From contig NZ_JADPFC010000011.1 in the NCBI RefSeq assembly GCF_015668195.1, positions 1 through 42,021 on the forward strand: 42,021 nucleotides of DNA, read 5' to 3'. Shown here piece by piece: positions 22,104 through 29,894 of the stretch (the stretch's first letter is position 1; every line of letters starts with the position of its first letter). A program made the translations under genes and the position numbers. The notes under the pieces are model-generated. The model searched no databases. It saw only the letters and a program-made list of their open reading frames with translations, and was not told the origin of the DNA. The stretch comes from Romboutsia_C sp015668195. Its GTDB lineage: Bacteria > Bacillota > Clostridia > Peptostreptococcales > Peptostreptococcaceae.

Positions 22104-23584
22104 TGAATTTACTAGATAAAACTATTTTTTATATAAATCCTAAATTAGGTTATCAAAGGATGGCATGGAGAGAAGCAGCTCAAAGGTCATATGATGCAGG
22201 AGATAATGGAAGGCGTAATTTAAATTGGAATGTTGTAAATGGAACAGCAGAACAAACAGATAGTATGCAAAGAGATACTATAAGAGCGAGAGCTAGGGAT
22301 TTAGAAAGAAATTCAGATGTAGCAGAGGCCATTATTAATGCATATGAGAGAAATGTAGTAGGTAGAGGATTTAAACTTCAAGCCAAGATTTTAAATAAAG
22401 ATGGTAAAGAAGATGAAGAGTTAAACAAAGAAATTGAAGAACTATTTAAAGAATGGCAAAAACCTAAAAATTGTGATTTAACAGCACAACAAAGTTTTAA
22501 AGAACTATGTACAATGGCTGTAAGACGAATGAAGGTTGATGGAGCCATTATTTTTATAAAAAGTTATACAAAAGATGGTATAGTACCATTTAAATTACAA
22601 GCTAAAGAAGTAGATGAACTAGATACCAACCTTAATTGGAGAAATGAAAAAAATAATAATCGAATTGTTGGTGGTATAGAGTTAGATACTAATAACAAGC
22701 CGATAGCCTATCACTTTAAAGAATATACACCAGATGGATATTATACTGGTAAGACAATAAGAGTTAAGGCTGATAGAGTAATCTATTTATATAAAAAGAG
22801 TAGGCCATCTCAAATTAGAGAAATGTCCTTATTATCTAGAACTATTGGTAGAGTTAGAGATATAAATGAATTTGTTGAAGCAGTTTCTGTAAAAGAAAGA
22901 GTAACTGCTTGTTTAAGTGCATTTATAACTAAGGTAGATCCAGGAAGTTCTCCTATAGGAAGAGGAAGAGTACAAAGAGATACTAAATCAGGATATGAAC
23001 AAAAAACACTAACACCAGGTATGATAATGGAATTACAACCAGGAGAAGATGTAAAGGCTGTAAATCCTTCAAATACAGGGTCAAGTGCTAAAGACTTTAT
23101 AACGTCTCAATTAAGACTTGTAGGATCTGGACAAGGTTTAAGTTATGAAGCAATTAGTAGAGATATGTCTCAAGTAAATTATTCTAGTGCAAGACAAGGA
23201 TTACTAGAAGATCAAAAAACATATAAAGAAATACAAGATTTCCTTATAGACCATTTTTTAAGTGAGGTTTATGAGGAATTTTTAAATGCAGCAATACTTA
23301 ATAAAAATATTAATATAAAAGATTTTTATAAAAATAAAAGAAAATACTTAAAGCACAATTGGATACCAGCAGGTTGGGGATGGATAGATCCACTAAAAGA
23401 AGTTAAGGCCAATCAAACGGCTATAGAATCAAATATAGATACATTAGCAAGAGTTTGTGCTGAAAGGGGTGAGGACTGGAGAGAGGTTATAGAGCAAAGA
23501 GCAAGAGAAACTGAATATTTAAAAGAATTGAATAGAGGTGACTTAGATAATGCCACAACAAGCAAAATTAAAGCAAAAGAATAA
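22103..23584 (+). CDS. Portal protein (lambda gpB family)
   Basis: 493 residues, near the size of lambda gpB. The N-terminal YQRMAWREAAQRSYDAG segment and RDLERNSDVAEAIINAYERN are typical of the family. RPSQIREMSLLSRTIGRVRD lies in the stem/wing region. It forms the twelve-part ring through which DNA enters. Its start shares a base with the gpW stop, and its last 35 bases overlap the next gene. Confidence 0.95.
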   Translation: MNLLDKTIFYINPKLGYQRMAWREAAQRSYDAGDNGRRNLNWNVVNGTAEQTDSMQRDTIRARARDLERNSDVAEAIINAYERNVVGRGFKLQAKILNKDGKEDEELNKEIEELFKEWQKPKNCDLTAQQSFKELCTMAVRRMKVDGAIIFIKSYTKDGIVPFKLQAKEVDELDTNLNWRNEKNNNRIVGGIELDTNNKPIAYHFKEYTPDGYYTGKTIRVKADRVIYLYKKSRPSQIREMSLLSRTIGRVRDINEFVEAVSVKERVTACLSAFITKVDPGSSPIGRGRVQRDTKSGYEQKTLTPGMIMELQPGEDVKAVNPSNTGSSAKDFITSQLRLVGSGQGLSYEAISRDMSQVNYSSARQGLLEDQKTYKEIQDFLIDHFLSEVYEEFLNAAILNKNINIKDFYKNKRKYLKHNWIPAGWGWIDPLKEVKANQTAIESNIDTLARVCAERGEDWREVIEQRARETEYLKELNRGDLDNATTSKIKAKE

Positions 23585-25478
23585 CAATATAAGATCTATA
23601 TCAGGCGAAATAAAAGTAAACGAAGATGATAGAAGTATAGAACTTTCATTTAGTTCTGAAAAACCTGTTGCTAGATGGTTTGGAAATGAAATATTAAGTC
23701 ATAGTGCAAATGCAGTTGACTTAACAAGACTAAATGAGATAGGAGTACTTTTATTTAACCACAATAGAAGCAAAGTAATAGGAAAAGTTGAAAAGGCATG
23801 GATAGATGAAGCAGAGAAAAAAGGAAGAGCTATAGTACGATTTGATTCTGACGAAGAGTCAGAAATAATTTTTCAAAAAGTTAAAAGTGAAACCTTAAGA
23901 GGAGTATCTGTTAGTTATTCAGTAGATGCCTGGGAAGAAGTAAAGGCAGGTAAAATGTCTAGTGATGGTAGATTTATGGGACCTTGTGAGATAGCTACTA
24001 AATGGATACCGAATGAAATATCAATTGTATCTGTTCCAGCAGATGAAACGGTAGGTGTAGGAAGAGAGCTAGAAGGTGTTTCAGAAGGGGAAGATACTAC
24101 TGTAACAAATACACAAAGAGATAATAAAAATACTACTCTTATAAATATACAAACAGAAAATAATAAAGGAGAAGGTGAGAGAGACATGTCTAAAAATACA
24201 AATAAAAATGAAGATGAAAGACAAATATTAGAGGCCGAAAGACAAAGGGCATCAGAAATAAATACACTATGTAGGGAATTTAATATAGATGGACAAGAAT
24301 TTATATCAAATGGTACAAGTGTAGATGAAGTTAGAAGTCACATATTGAACCAGTTAAGAAGTGAAAAGGCACCGTTACCAGGAAATATTCAAGTTATTAA
24401 GGATGAGACAGATAAGTTTAGAGATGCTGCATCAGATTCAATATTAATGAGATCTGGAACAAGATTAGAAAATGTTACCGATGGAGCTAGAGACTTAAGA
24501 GGTTTAAGATTAAGAGATATAGCTGTTGAATGTTTAAGAATGGATGGAAAAGTTGATGCATCTAGATATGATAATGAACGATTATTTAGAGAAGCATTTA
24601 CTCCAGGAAGTAATTTTTCAGCTATATTAGATAATACAGTAAATAAAAGTATGCAAACAGCATATAAAATTCAATCATCAACATATAAAGAATGGGTAAG
24701 TACAGGTAGTAATCCAGACTTTAAAGCAACTACAAAGTATCAAATAAGTGAGGCTGGAGACTTAAAGTTAATACCTGAAAATGGTGAGTTTGAACATGAT
24801 GAAATGAAAGACCAAGGAGTTAAAACAAGCTTACTTACTTATGGTAAATCTTTCAGTATATCAAGACAAGCTCTTATAAATGACGATATATCTATAATAA
24901 CTAAATTACCTCAAGCCTATGTAAGAGCAGCTGATAGAGGTATAAATAAACTTGTTTATCAAATGTTAGGTACAAATCCTAAGATATATGATAATGTTGA
25001 ACTATTTCATAGTAAACATGCTAACTTAGCTAAGACATCAGGAGCAATAAATGTAGGAACTATGGGTGAAGCAAGAAGAGCTATGAGAAGTCAAAAGAAT
25101 TTAAGAGGACTAGAAACATTAAATATATCACCACAATATTTAATAGTACCTGCTGCATTAGAAACACAAGCAGAACAATTTTTAAACTCTATATCTGACC
25201 CAGCATTTAATAATGCTAATATAATAAACCCATTTAGAAATAAGCTTAAGTTAATTGTAGATCCAGAGCTAGACGTATATAGTGAAGATGCTTGGTATTT
25301 AGCAGCAAGTCCATTTGATTGCGACACTATAGAGGTAACATATTTAAATGGTTCAGATATGCCTACATTAGAAAGTGCTATATCATTTGATAACTTAGGT
25401 ATGAAATGGAGAATATTTATCGATTATGGAGTTACAGCAATAGACTATAAAGGATTATATAAAAATGCAGGTAAATAG
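23550..25478 (+). CDS. Prohead protease-major capsid protein fusion
   Basis: 642 residues. The N-terminal protease domain (about 15-175) has the caudoviral prohead protease pattern with His in LLFNHNRSK (about 72) and Ser in LRGVSVSY (about 115-122). A low-complexity Thr/Asn linker (about 180-212) is followed by a helical scaffold-like part (215-300). The capsid domain follows (about 300-642), with the SNFSAILDNTVNKSM motif and a C-terminus ending DYGVTAIDYKGLY. Fusion lets one polypeptide carry protease, scaffold and shell. An in-frame internal ATG at 24186 preceded by AAGGTGAG may give capsid protein alone. Confidence 0.9.
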   Translation: MPQQAKLKQKNNNIRSISGEIKVNEDDRSIELSFSSEKPVARWFGNEILSHSANAVDLTRLNEIGVLLFNHNRSKVIGKVEKAWIDEAEKKGRAIVRFDSDEESEIIFQKVKSETLRGVSVSYSVDAWEEVKAGKMSSDGRFMGPCEIATKWIPNEISIVSVPADETVGVGRELEGVSEGEDTTVTNTQRDNKNTTLINIQTENNKGEGERDMSKNTNKNEDERQILEAERQRASEINTLCREFNIDGQEFISNGTSVDEVRSHILNQLRSEKAPLPGNIQVIKDETDKFRDAASDSILMRSGTRLENVTDGARDLRGLRLRDIAVECLRMDGKVDASRYDNERLFREAFTPGSNFSAILDNTVNKSMQTAYKIQSSTYKEWVSTGSNPDFKATTKYQISEAGDLKLIPENGEFEHDEMKDQGVKTSLLTYGKSFSISRQALINDDISIITKLPQAYVRAADRGINKLVYQMLGTNPKIYDNVELFHSKHANLAKTSGAINVGTMGEARRAMRSQKNLRGLETLNISPQYLIVPAALETQAEQFLNSISDPAFNNANIINPFRNKLKLIVDPELDVYSEDAWYLAASPFDCDTIEVTYLNGSDMPTLESAISFDNLGMKWRIFIDYGVTAIDYKGLYKNAGK

Positions 25479-25512
25479 AGATAAGAATATAAAATAGGAT
25501 GGTGAAATAATA

Positions 25513-25833
25513 ATGGCTAGATATATAAAAGAAGGTAATACGATATGTAAATCAAATGATTCAAGAGCAACCATATTATATGGAGATGTTGTTAAATTAG
25601 GAACTAGAGTTGGAATAGCAGCATCTAATATAAGTCCTGGTGAAATTGGTTCTATAAGTGTTGTAGGTGTTTATGAAATGGCAGCAGAAAAGACAGAAGT
25701 ATTTTCAATAGGTGATACTGCTTATTTAAATGAATCAGGCAACATAACTAAAACTAAAGGAGATACTATCGCAGGATGGATTGTAGAAGATAAGCCATCA
25801 GGTACACCAGTAGCTATAGTAAAAATAGGGTAA
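25513..25833 (+). CDS. Capsid decoration protein (DUF2190-like)
   Basis: 106 residues, almost all beta. It starts ARYIKEGNTICKSN, then GDVVKLGTRVGIA, with a GDTAYLNESGNITKT hairpin later. This is the usual pattern of DUF2190 cement proteins, which trim the head surface next to the capsid gene. Ribosome site GGATGGTG. The stop overlaps the next start (TAATG). Confidence 0.85.
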   Translation: MARYIKEGNTICKSNDSRATILYGDVVKLGTRVGIAASNISPGEIGSISVVGVYEMAAEKTEVFSIGDTAYLNESGNITKTKGDTIAGWIVEDKPSGTPVAIVKIG

Positions 25834-26141
25834 TGAGTAATTTATCTAATCAAGCGATAGATGATTTAAAAATATTTTTTGAAGATTTTTCAGAAAAAGT
25901 ATATTTAAATGGTATCCCTATAGATATAGTAATAGATCTTGATAGATTACAAGATAGAAGTAAAAAAGAGTATGATGGAATACATGTGGGGGATTTATTG
26001 TACTATTGCAAAGTCAATGACTTCCCACATACTCCAGAGGTAGGAGAAGTACAAATGCTTAATAAAAGAAGTTATAAAGTATTTGATGTAAGAGAAGACT
26101 TAGGACTATATGAAATAATCCTAAAAGGAGCAAGTAGTTAA
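25833..26141 (+). CDS. Head-tail connector protein
   Basis: 102 residues, coupled to both neighbours by overlapping stop/start codons. The C-terminal half is strand-rich (VGEVQMLNKRSYKVFDVRED), resembling lambda gpFII/Pro_3-type head-tail attachment proteins. The position between decoration protein and gpZ-like protein supports a connector role. The exact family is uncertain. Confidence 0.6.
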   Translation: MSNLSNQAIDDLKIFFEDFSEKVYLNGIPIDIVIDLDRLQDRSKKEYDGIHVGDLLYYCKVNDFPHTPEVGEVQMLNKRSYKVFDVREDLGLYEIILKGASS

Positions 26142-26710
26142 TGGCTAATAATACTTTTATAAACGATAAAGAGCTAAAAAAGATAGCTATAAAGTTTAAG
26201 GATTTTCCAAATAAAGTTCCAGCAGCTACAGCAGCAGCGATAAATAGAACTCTTACATATACAATTACTCAAACAAAGAAAGAAGTTACTAATGAATACT
26301 CTATAAAACAAAAAGATGTAGGAGCTACATTAAAGAAAAAAAGAGCTAGTAAAGGAAGTTTAAATGCCTATATTGAATCAAAAGGAAGTACTATAGCTTT
26401 AAGTAAATTCCCATATAACCCCAAAAAATATAAAAAAAGAAATAAAAAAGTTAAGGTTAAAGTTAAAAAGCAAGAAGGGTATAAAGTAATAAAAACATCA
26501 CCTACAGCATTTGTTCAAACTATGAATGGAGCAACTCATATTTGGATGAGAGAAGGCAAAAAAAGAACTCCTGTAAGGCTTTTAAGAACATTGTCAGTAC
26601 CTCAAATGATTTCAAATGAGAAAGTAATAAAGGCAATAGAAAAAAAAGCAAGTGAAAAATTACAGGAGAGGATAGAACATGAAATTGAATGGAGATTAAA
26701 TAAACTATGA
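26141..26710 (+). CDS. Minor tail protein Z-like
   Basis: 189 residues, very basic. The N-terminus resembles gpZ-type proteins (NKVPAATAAAINRTLTYTIT then YSIKQKDVGATL). A lysine-rich loop (NPKKYKKRNKKVKVKVKK) lies in the middle and helices at the end. gpZ helps join tail to head. The next gene starts inside its last codons. Confidence 0.7.
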   Translation: MANNTFINDKELKKIAIKFKDFPNKVPAATAAAINRTLTYTITQTKKEVTNEYSIKQKDVGATLKKKRASKGSLNAYIESKGSTIALSKFPYNPKKYKKRNKKVKVKVKKQEGYKVIKTSPTAFVQTMNGATHIWMREGKKRTPVRLLRTLSVPQMISNEKVIKAIEKKASEKLQERIEHEIEWRLNKL

Positions 26711-27201
26711 CAGACGAAGATATATTAAATAAAATAAAAGATTTGCTAGATGAAAGACTTAAAGACATAAAGTTAGAAAAAGCTAGTGATGATAATAAAG
26801 AGTATGAACTAGTGCCACCAGCAATATATATATGCTGGGTTCCTCCAAAAAACTGCCTTCATGAATATGGATATGATATACCAGGAATAGTAATTTGTTC
26901 CGATAATGGAAAAGATGATGATGATGTATTTTTAAATATACGATTAAACATACAAACGTATGATATAGGATTAACTTTAGAAGACAGAATTATACCTAAT
27001 TCTAAAGGATATACTGACATATTAAATTTAATAACTAAAATAAGAATGATACTAAATGAAAGCCCTTCTGATATAGGAATTATAGTAGAAAAACCTATTG
27101 AGTGGGGCTTTTATGATGAACAAATATATCCTTATTGGGCTGGATATATAACATTTAAAGTTAAAATGTGTCCATTACCAATAATAAATAATTTTTTATA
27201 G
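26707..27201 (+). CDS. Tail completion/terminator-like protein
   Basis: 164 residues. An N-terminal helix (EDILNKIKDLLDERLKDI) is followed by a beta-rich body (YELVPPAIYICWVPP, VFLNIRLNIQTYDIG). Size, place just before the sheath gene and mixed fold fit a tail terminator (gpU/Mu-J type), but no signature was recognised. Confidence 0.5.
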   Translation: MTDEDILNKIKDLLDERLKDIKLEKASDDNKEYELVPPAIYICWVPPKNCLHEYGYDIPGIVICSDNGKDDDDVFLNIRLNIQTYDIGLTLEDRIIPNSKGYTDILNLITKIRMILNESPSDIGIIVEKPIEWGFYDEQIYPYWAGYITFKVKMCPLPIINNFL

Positions 27202-27213
27202 GAGGTGTATGAT

Positions 27214-28653
27214 ATGACTTCATACAAACATGGTGTATATGGCGAATATATTCCATCAAATGAGCAGATAGTTACTACATCTAACACAATACCTATATAT
27301 ATAGGTGTTGCACCTGTACACAGGGTTTTAAACTGTGAAAGCAAAGTAAATAAACCAATAATTATATCTAATTTAGATGAAGCTCAGATTGAAATGGGAT
27401 ATAGTTCTGATGATGATTTTGATAAATATACGTTATCGGCAGCTGTATTTGCACATTTTAAAAACAAAATACAAAGTATAGGACCAATTATATTGATAAA
27501 TGTTTTAGATCCTAGCCTAAGCAAGAAAAATGTATCTGCAAAAGACACTCCTGTCTTAAATAAAAGAATAGTTCTTGATGAAAATACAATATCTAGCTCT
27601 ATAAAAATAGCAGATAAAGTATTAGATACAGATTATAAAATAGATGTAGATTCAACAACTGGTAATATAATTATTACATTTATTACAGAGGCACCAAGTA
27701 CTGTTAGCTTAAGTTATAGTACTGTTACAATAAATACAACTCCTCAAGATATAATAGGCTCATATGATGCTGGTACAGGTGAAAGAAAAGGTATATATTG
27801 TGTTCACGCAGTATATGAAGACCTTAATATAGCACCTAATATATTATGTGTACCTAAGTATGGTAAAAATCTTATAGTTAGAAATAAGTTATTAGAAGTA
27901 TCAAAAAGCATAAGTGGATTATGGGATAGTGTTATATATACTGATTTAGATACATCTTTAAATAACTATAGTCAAGCTATAGAAAAAAAGGAATCTGATG
28001 GACTATCCTCTATAGACGAAAAACTTTGTTGGCCAATGGGTAAGATGCAAGGCAAGAGAATGTATATGTCTATTTTAGCTATAGTTAGAACTCAACAAAC
28101 TGATGTAAAAAATAATGGGATACCATGTGAAACTCCTTCAAATAAAGCAATAGATATATCAGGACTAGTAAATGACTCTGATAAAGATATAAAGCTCACT
28201 ATAGATACAGCCAATATCTTAAATTCAAAAGGAATAACAACAGCATTATTTTATGGAGGTAAATGGGTTTTATGGGGTTCTCATATGAGTAATTTTGAAC
28301 ATGGTAAAACTAATAAACCTGAAGAAATGTTTGATATTAATAGAAGAATGAATATATATTTAAACAATGACTTTAAAAAAAGAAATGCTGAAAAAGTTGA
28401 TAAGCCTATGACTAGAAATGACATAGACGCTCTTCTTAATACTGAACAAATACGATTAAATTCTTTAATTAGCGAAGGTAAATTATTATTTGGTAAGATA
28501 GAATTTAGAAATACAGATAATATTGTTTCTGATTTAATGCAAGGAAATTTTGTATTTGATACTTTAACAACTACAACTATTCCTGCTAAATCTCTTACTC
28601 AAAGAGTTCAATATAGCTCTCAAGGAATATTAGACATGATAGGTGGTGAATAA
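27214..28653 (+). CDS. Contractile tail sheath protein
   Basis: 479 residues from ATG 27214, 8 nt after GGAGG; an earlier GTG sits inside the ribosome site. The N-terminus TSYKHGVYGEYIPS, the early VAPVHR and the C-terminal KRNAEKVDKPMTRNDIDALL segment are typical of myovirus sheath proteins. A variable beta domain of roughly 110 residues lies near 100-210. It shows the phage has a contractile tail. Confidence 0.92.
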   Translation: MTSYKHGVYGEYIPSNEQIVTTSNTIPIYIGVAPVHRVLNCESKVNKPIIISNLDEAQIEMGYSSDDDFDKYTLSAAVFAHFKNKIQSIGPIILINVLDPSLSKKNVSAKDTPVLNKRIVLDENTISSSIKIADKVLDTDYKIDVDSTTGNIIITFITEAPSTVSLSYSTVTINTTPQDIIGSYDAGTGERKGIYCVHAVYEDLNIAPNILCVPKYGKNLIVRNKLLEVSKSISGLWDSVIYTDLDTSLNNYSQAIEKKESDGLSSIDEKLCWPMGKMQGKRMYMSILAIVRTQQTDVKNNGIPCETPSNKAIDISGLVNDSDKDIKLTIDTANILNSKGITTALFYGGKWVLWGSHMSNFEHGKTNKPEEMFDINRRMNIYLNNDFKKRNAEKVDKPMTRNDIDALLNTEQIRLNSLISEGKLLFGKIEFRNTDNIVSDLMQGNFVFDTLTTTTIPAKSLTQRVQYSSQGILDMIGGE

Positions 28654-28654
28654 A

Positions 28655-29164
28655 ATGAAAATAGGAAATAAAGTTATAAACTATTCTGTTTATGTACAGG
28701 GAAAAAAAGTAGGCGATACAGCAAGTGTAGAACTTCCTGAGATAGAAATACTAACGGATTCAATAAAAGGTTCTGGAATAATAGGGGAAATAGATTTACC
28801 TTCTCCATATCAAGCAGGAAGTATGACTTTATCAATATCTACAAGAGTATCTAATAATCCAGATGACTTAGCCTTACTTATGGATGGGAAAGATATAGAG
28901 GTTAGATGGGTAACAGATGCCTTAGATAGCTCTAGTTCATCAACAGATATTATAGGTCATAAAGCATTTATGAAATGTATACCAAAGAAAATCGGTGAGG
29001 GTAAAATCGAACCTGGTTCTGGACAAGATGGAAGTTTTGAATACGAAGTCTTATCATATAAACGTGTAACAAATGGTAAAATCGTATTAGAAATAGATAA
29101 ATTAAATGGTATTTTTAAAGTAAATGGAGTAGATAAAACTCAACCAATAAATGCATTATTATAA
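28655..29164 (+). CDS. Tail tube protein (FII-like)
   Basis: 169 residues from the ATG after GGTGGTGAATAAA. A beta-rich protein: NYSVYVQGKKVGDTASVELP, then TLSISTRVSNN, then a C-terminal strand pair KIVLEIDKLNGIFKVNGVD. This is the P2 FII/myovirus tube pattern. Gene order sheath-tube-chaperone-tape measure is standard. Confidence 0.88.
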   Translation: MKIGNKVINYSVYVQGKKVGDTASVELPEIEILTDSIKGSGIIGEIDLPSPYQAGSMTLSISTRVSNNPDDLALLMDGKDIEVRWVTDALDSSSSSTDIIGHKAFMKCIPKKIGEGKIEPGSGQDGSFEYEVLSYKRVTNGKIVLEIDKLNGIFKVNGVDKTQPINALL

Positions 29165-29244
29165 AATCTTTATATTATTAGACATTTAATAGTAAATCCT
29201 GTTAAAATACTTGTTATATTAATATAATAAATAGGAGTGATAGT

Positions 29245-29343
29245 ATGGAGTATAGACCATTTACTCAATATGACTATATTCTTTTAATAATTTTATTAGC
29301 AGGAGTCATTATTTATATGTATTACTCAAGATATAAAAAATAA
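29245..29343 (+). CDS. 32-residue membrane peptide with its own terminator (moron)
   Basis: MEYRPFTQYDYILLIILLAG then a basic SRYKK end: one transmembrane helix. Ribosome site AGGAGTG. It sits alone between the tube and chaperone genes. A TATAAT box is upstream with a poor -35, and a terminator lies downstream (29359-29385). This is the layout of a moron gene inserted in the late operon. It may act in the lysogen, for example on superinfection or the membrane. Confidence 0.5.
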   Translation: MEYRPFTQYDYILLIILLAGVIIYMYYSRYKK

Positions 29344-29358
29344 AATAAATTAAAAAAA

Positions 29359-29385
29359 GGAAGTCCTTTAAGGGCTTCTTTTATA
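29359..29385 (+). terminator. Terminator after the 32-residue peptide
   Basis: Stem GGAAGTCCTT / AAGGGCTTCTT with a short loop, followed by TTTTATATTTT. It lies inside the late operon, so late transcription must read through it or restart. Confidence 0.6.
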
Positions 29386-29404
29386 TTTTAGGAGGTATTT
29401 AATT

Positions 29405-29722
29405 ATGAATGAAAATGTAGTAGAAATAGAAGTTATTGAACATCCAAATAGATTAACTTTAAGTAAACCTATAATGATTGATGGTGAAGAAAAAAAGTAT
29501 ATAGATTATGATACAGACAAATTAACAGGTGGATCAATAGAGAAAGCTATACAAGAACTAGTTAAAAGACAAGTATTTGTAGTATCACCTGAAATAGATA
29601 CAGTTTTACATGCTCAATTATTCGCATTTGCAAGTGGGTTAGATTATTTAGATATAAATAGACTTTCAATGAAAGATTATGCAAAGGCAACGGCTATAAT
29701 AAGGGATTTTTTCATAAATTAG
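29405..29722 (+). CDS. Tail assembly chaperone, short form (gpG-like)
   Basis: 105 residues in frame zero, ending AIIRDFFIN. The fold is predicted alpha/beta with a DKLTGGSIEKAIQEL helix. Short chaperones coat the tape-measure protein during tail assembly. GGAGG precedes the ATG. The 3' end holds a slippery site, so a minority of ribosomes make the longer form. Confidence 0.85.
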   Translation: MNENVVEIEVIEHPNRLTLSKPIMIDGEEKKYIDYDTDKLTGGSIEKAIQELVKRQVFVVSPEIDTVLHAQLFAFASGLDYLDINRLSMKDYAKATAIIRDFFIN

Positions 29723-29883
29723 GTGGATTCACTCCACCTGATTTTATAAGAAAATCAATAGCTCAAATAACATTAGAAACATCTAACTCAAGAAGAGACT
29801 GTTTAGAAATGCCTATAAAAGAGTTAGTTGAATATTATTTTGATTTGGCCGACGAATTAGAGGCTAGAAATAAATCAAAATAG
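29405..29883 (+). CDS. Tail assembly chaperone, -1 frameshift form (gpG-T-like)
   Basis: A -1 shift on the heptamer T-TTT-TTC (29707-29713) skips the TAG at 29720 and adds 56 residues: HKLGGFTPPDFIRKSIAQ and on to EARNKSK, 159 residues in all. The HKLGGFTPPDF-like join is typical of G-T products. A 7-bp stem AGGTGGA / TCCACCT (29721-29739) starts 7 nt past the slip site, a textbook stimulator. In lambda the ratio of the two forms is critical for tail length. Confidence 0.88.
29707..29739 (+). promoter_or_regulatory. Programmed -1 frameshift signal
   Basis: Slippery TTTTTTC in the correct phase, a 7-nt spacer, and a hairpin of AGGTGGA, loop TTCAC and TCCACCT. The zero-frame stop TAG lies in the spacer/stem border. 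Confidence 0.88.
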
Positions 29884-29894
29884 TGAGGTGAATA

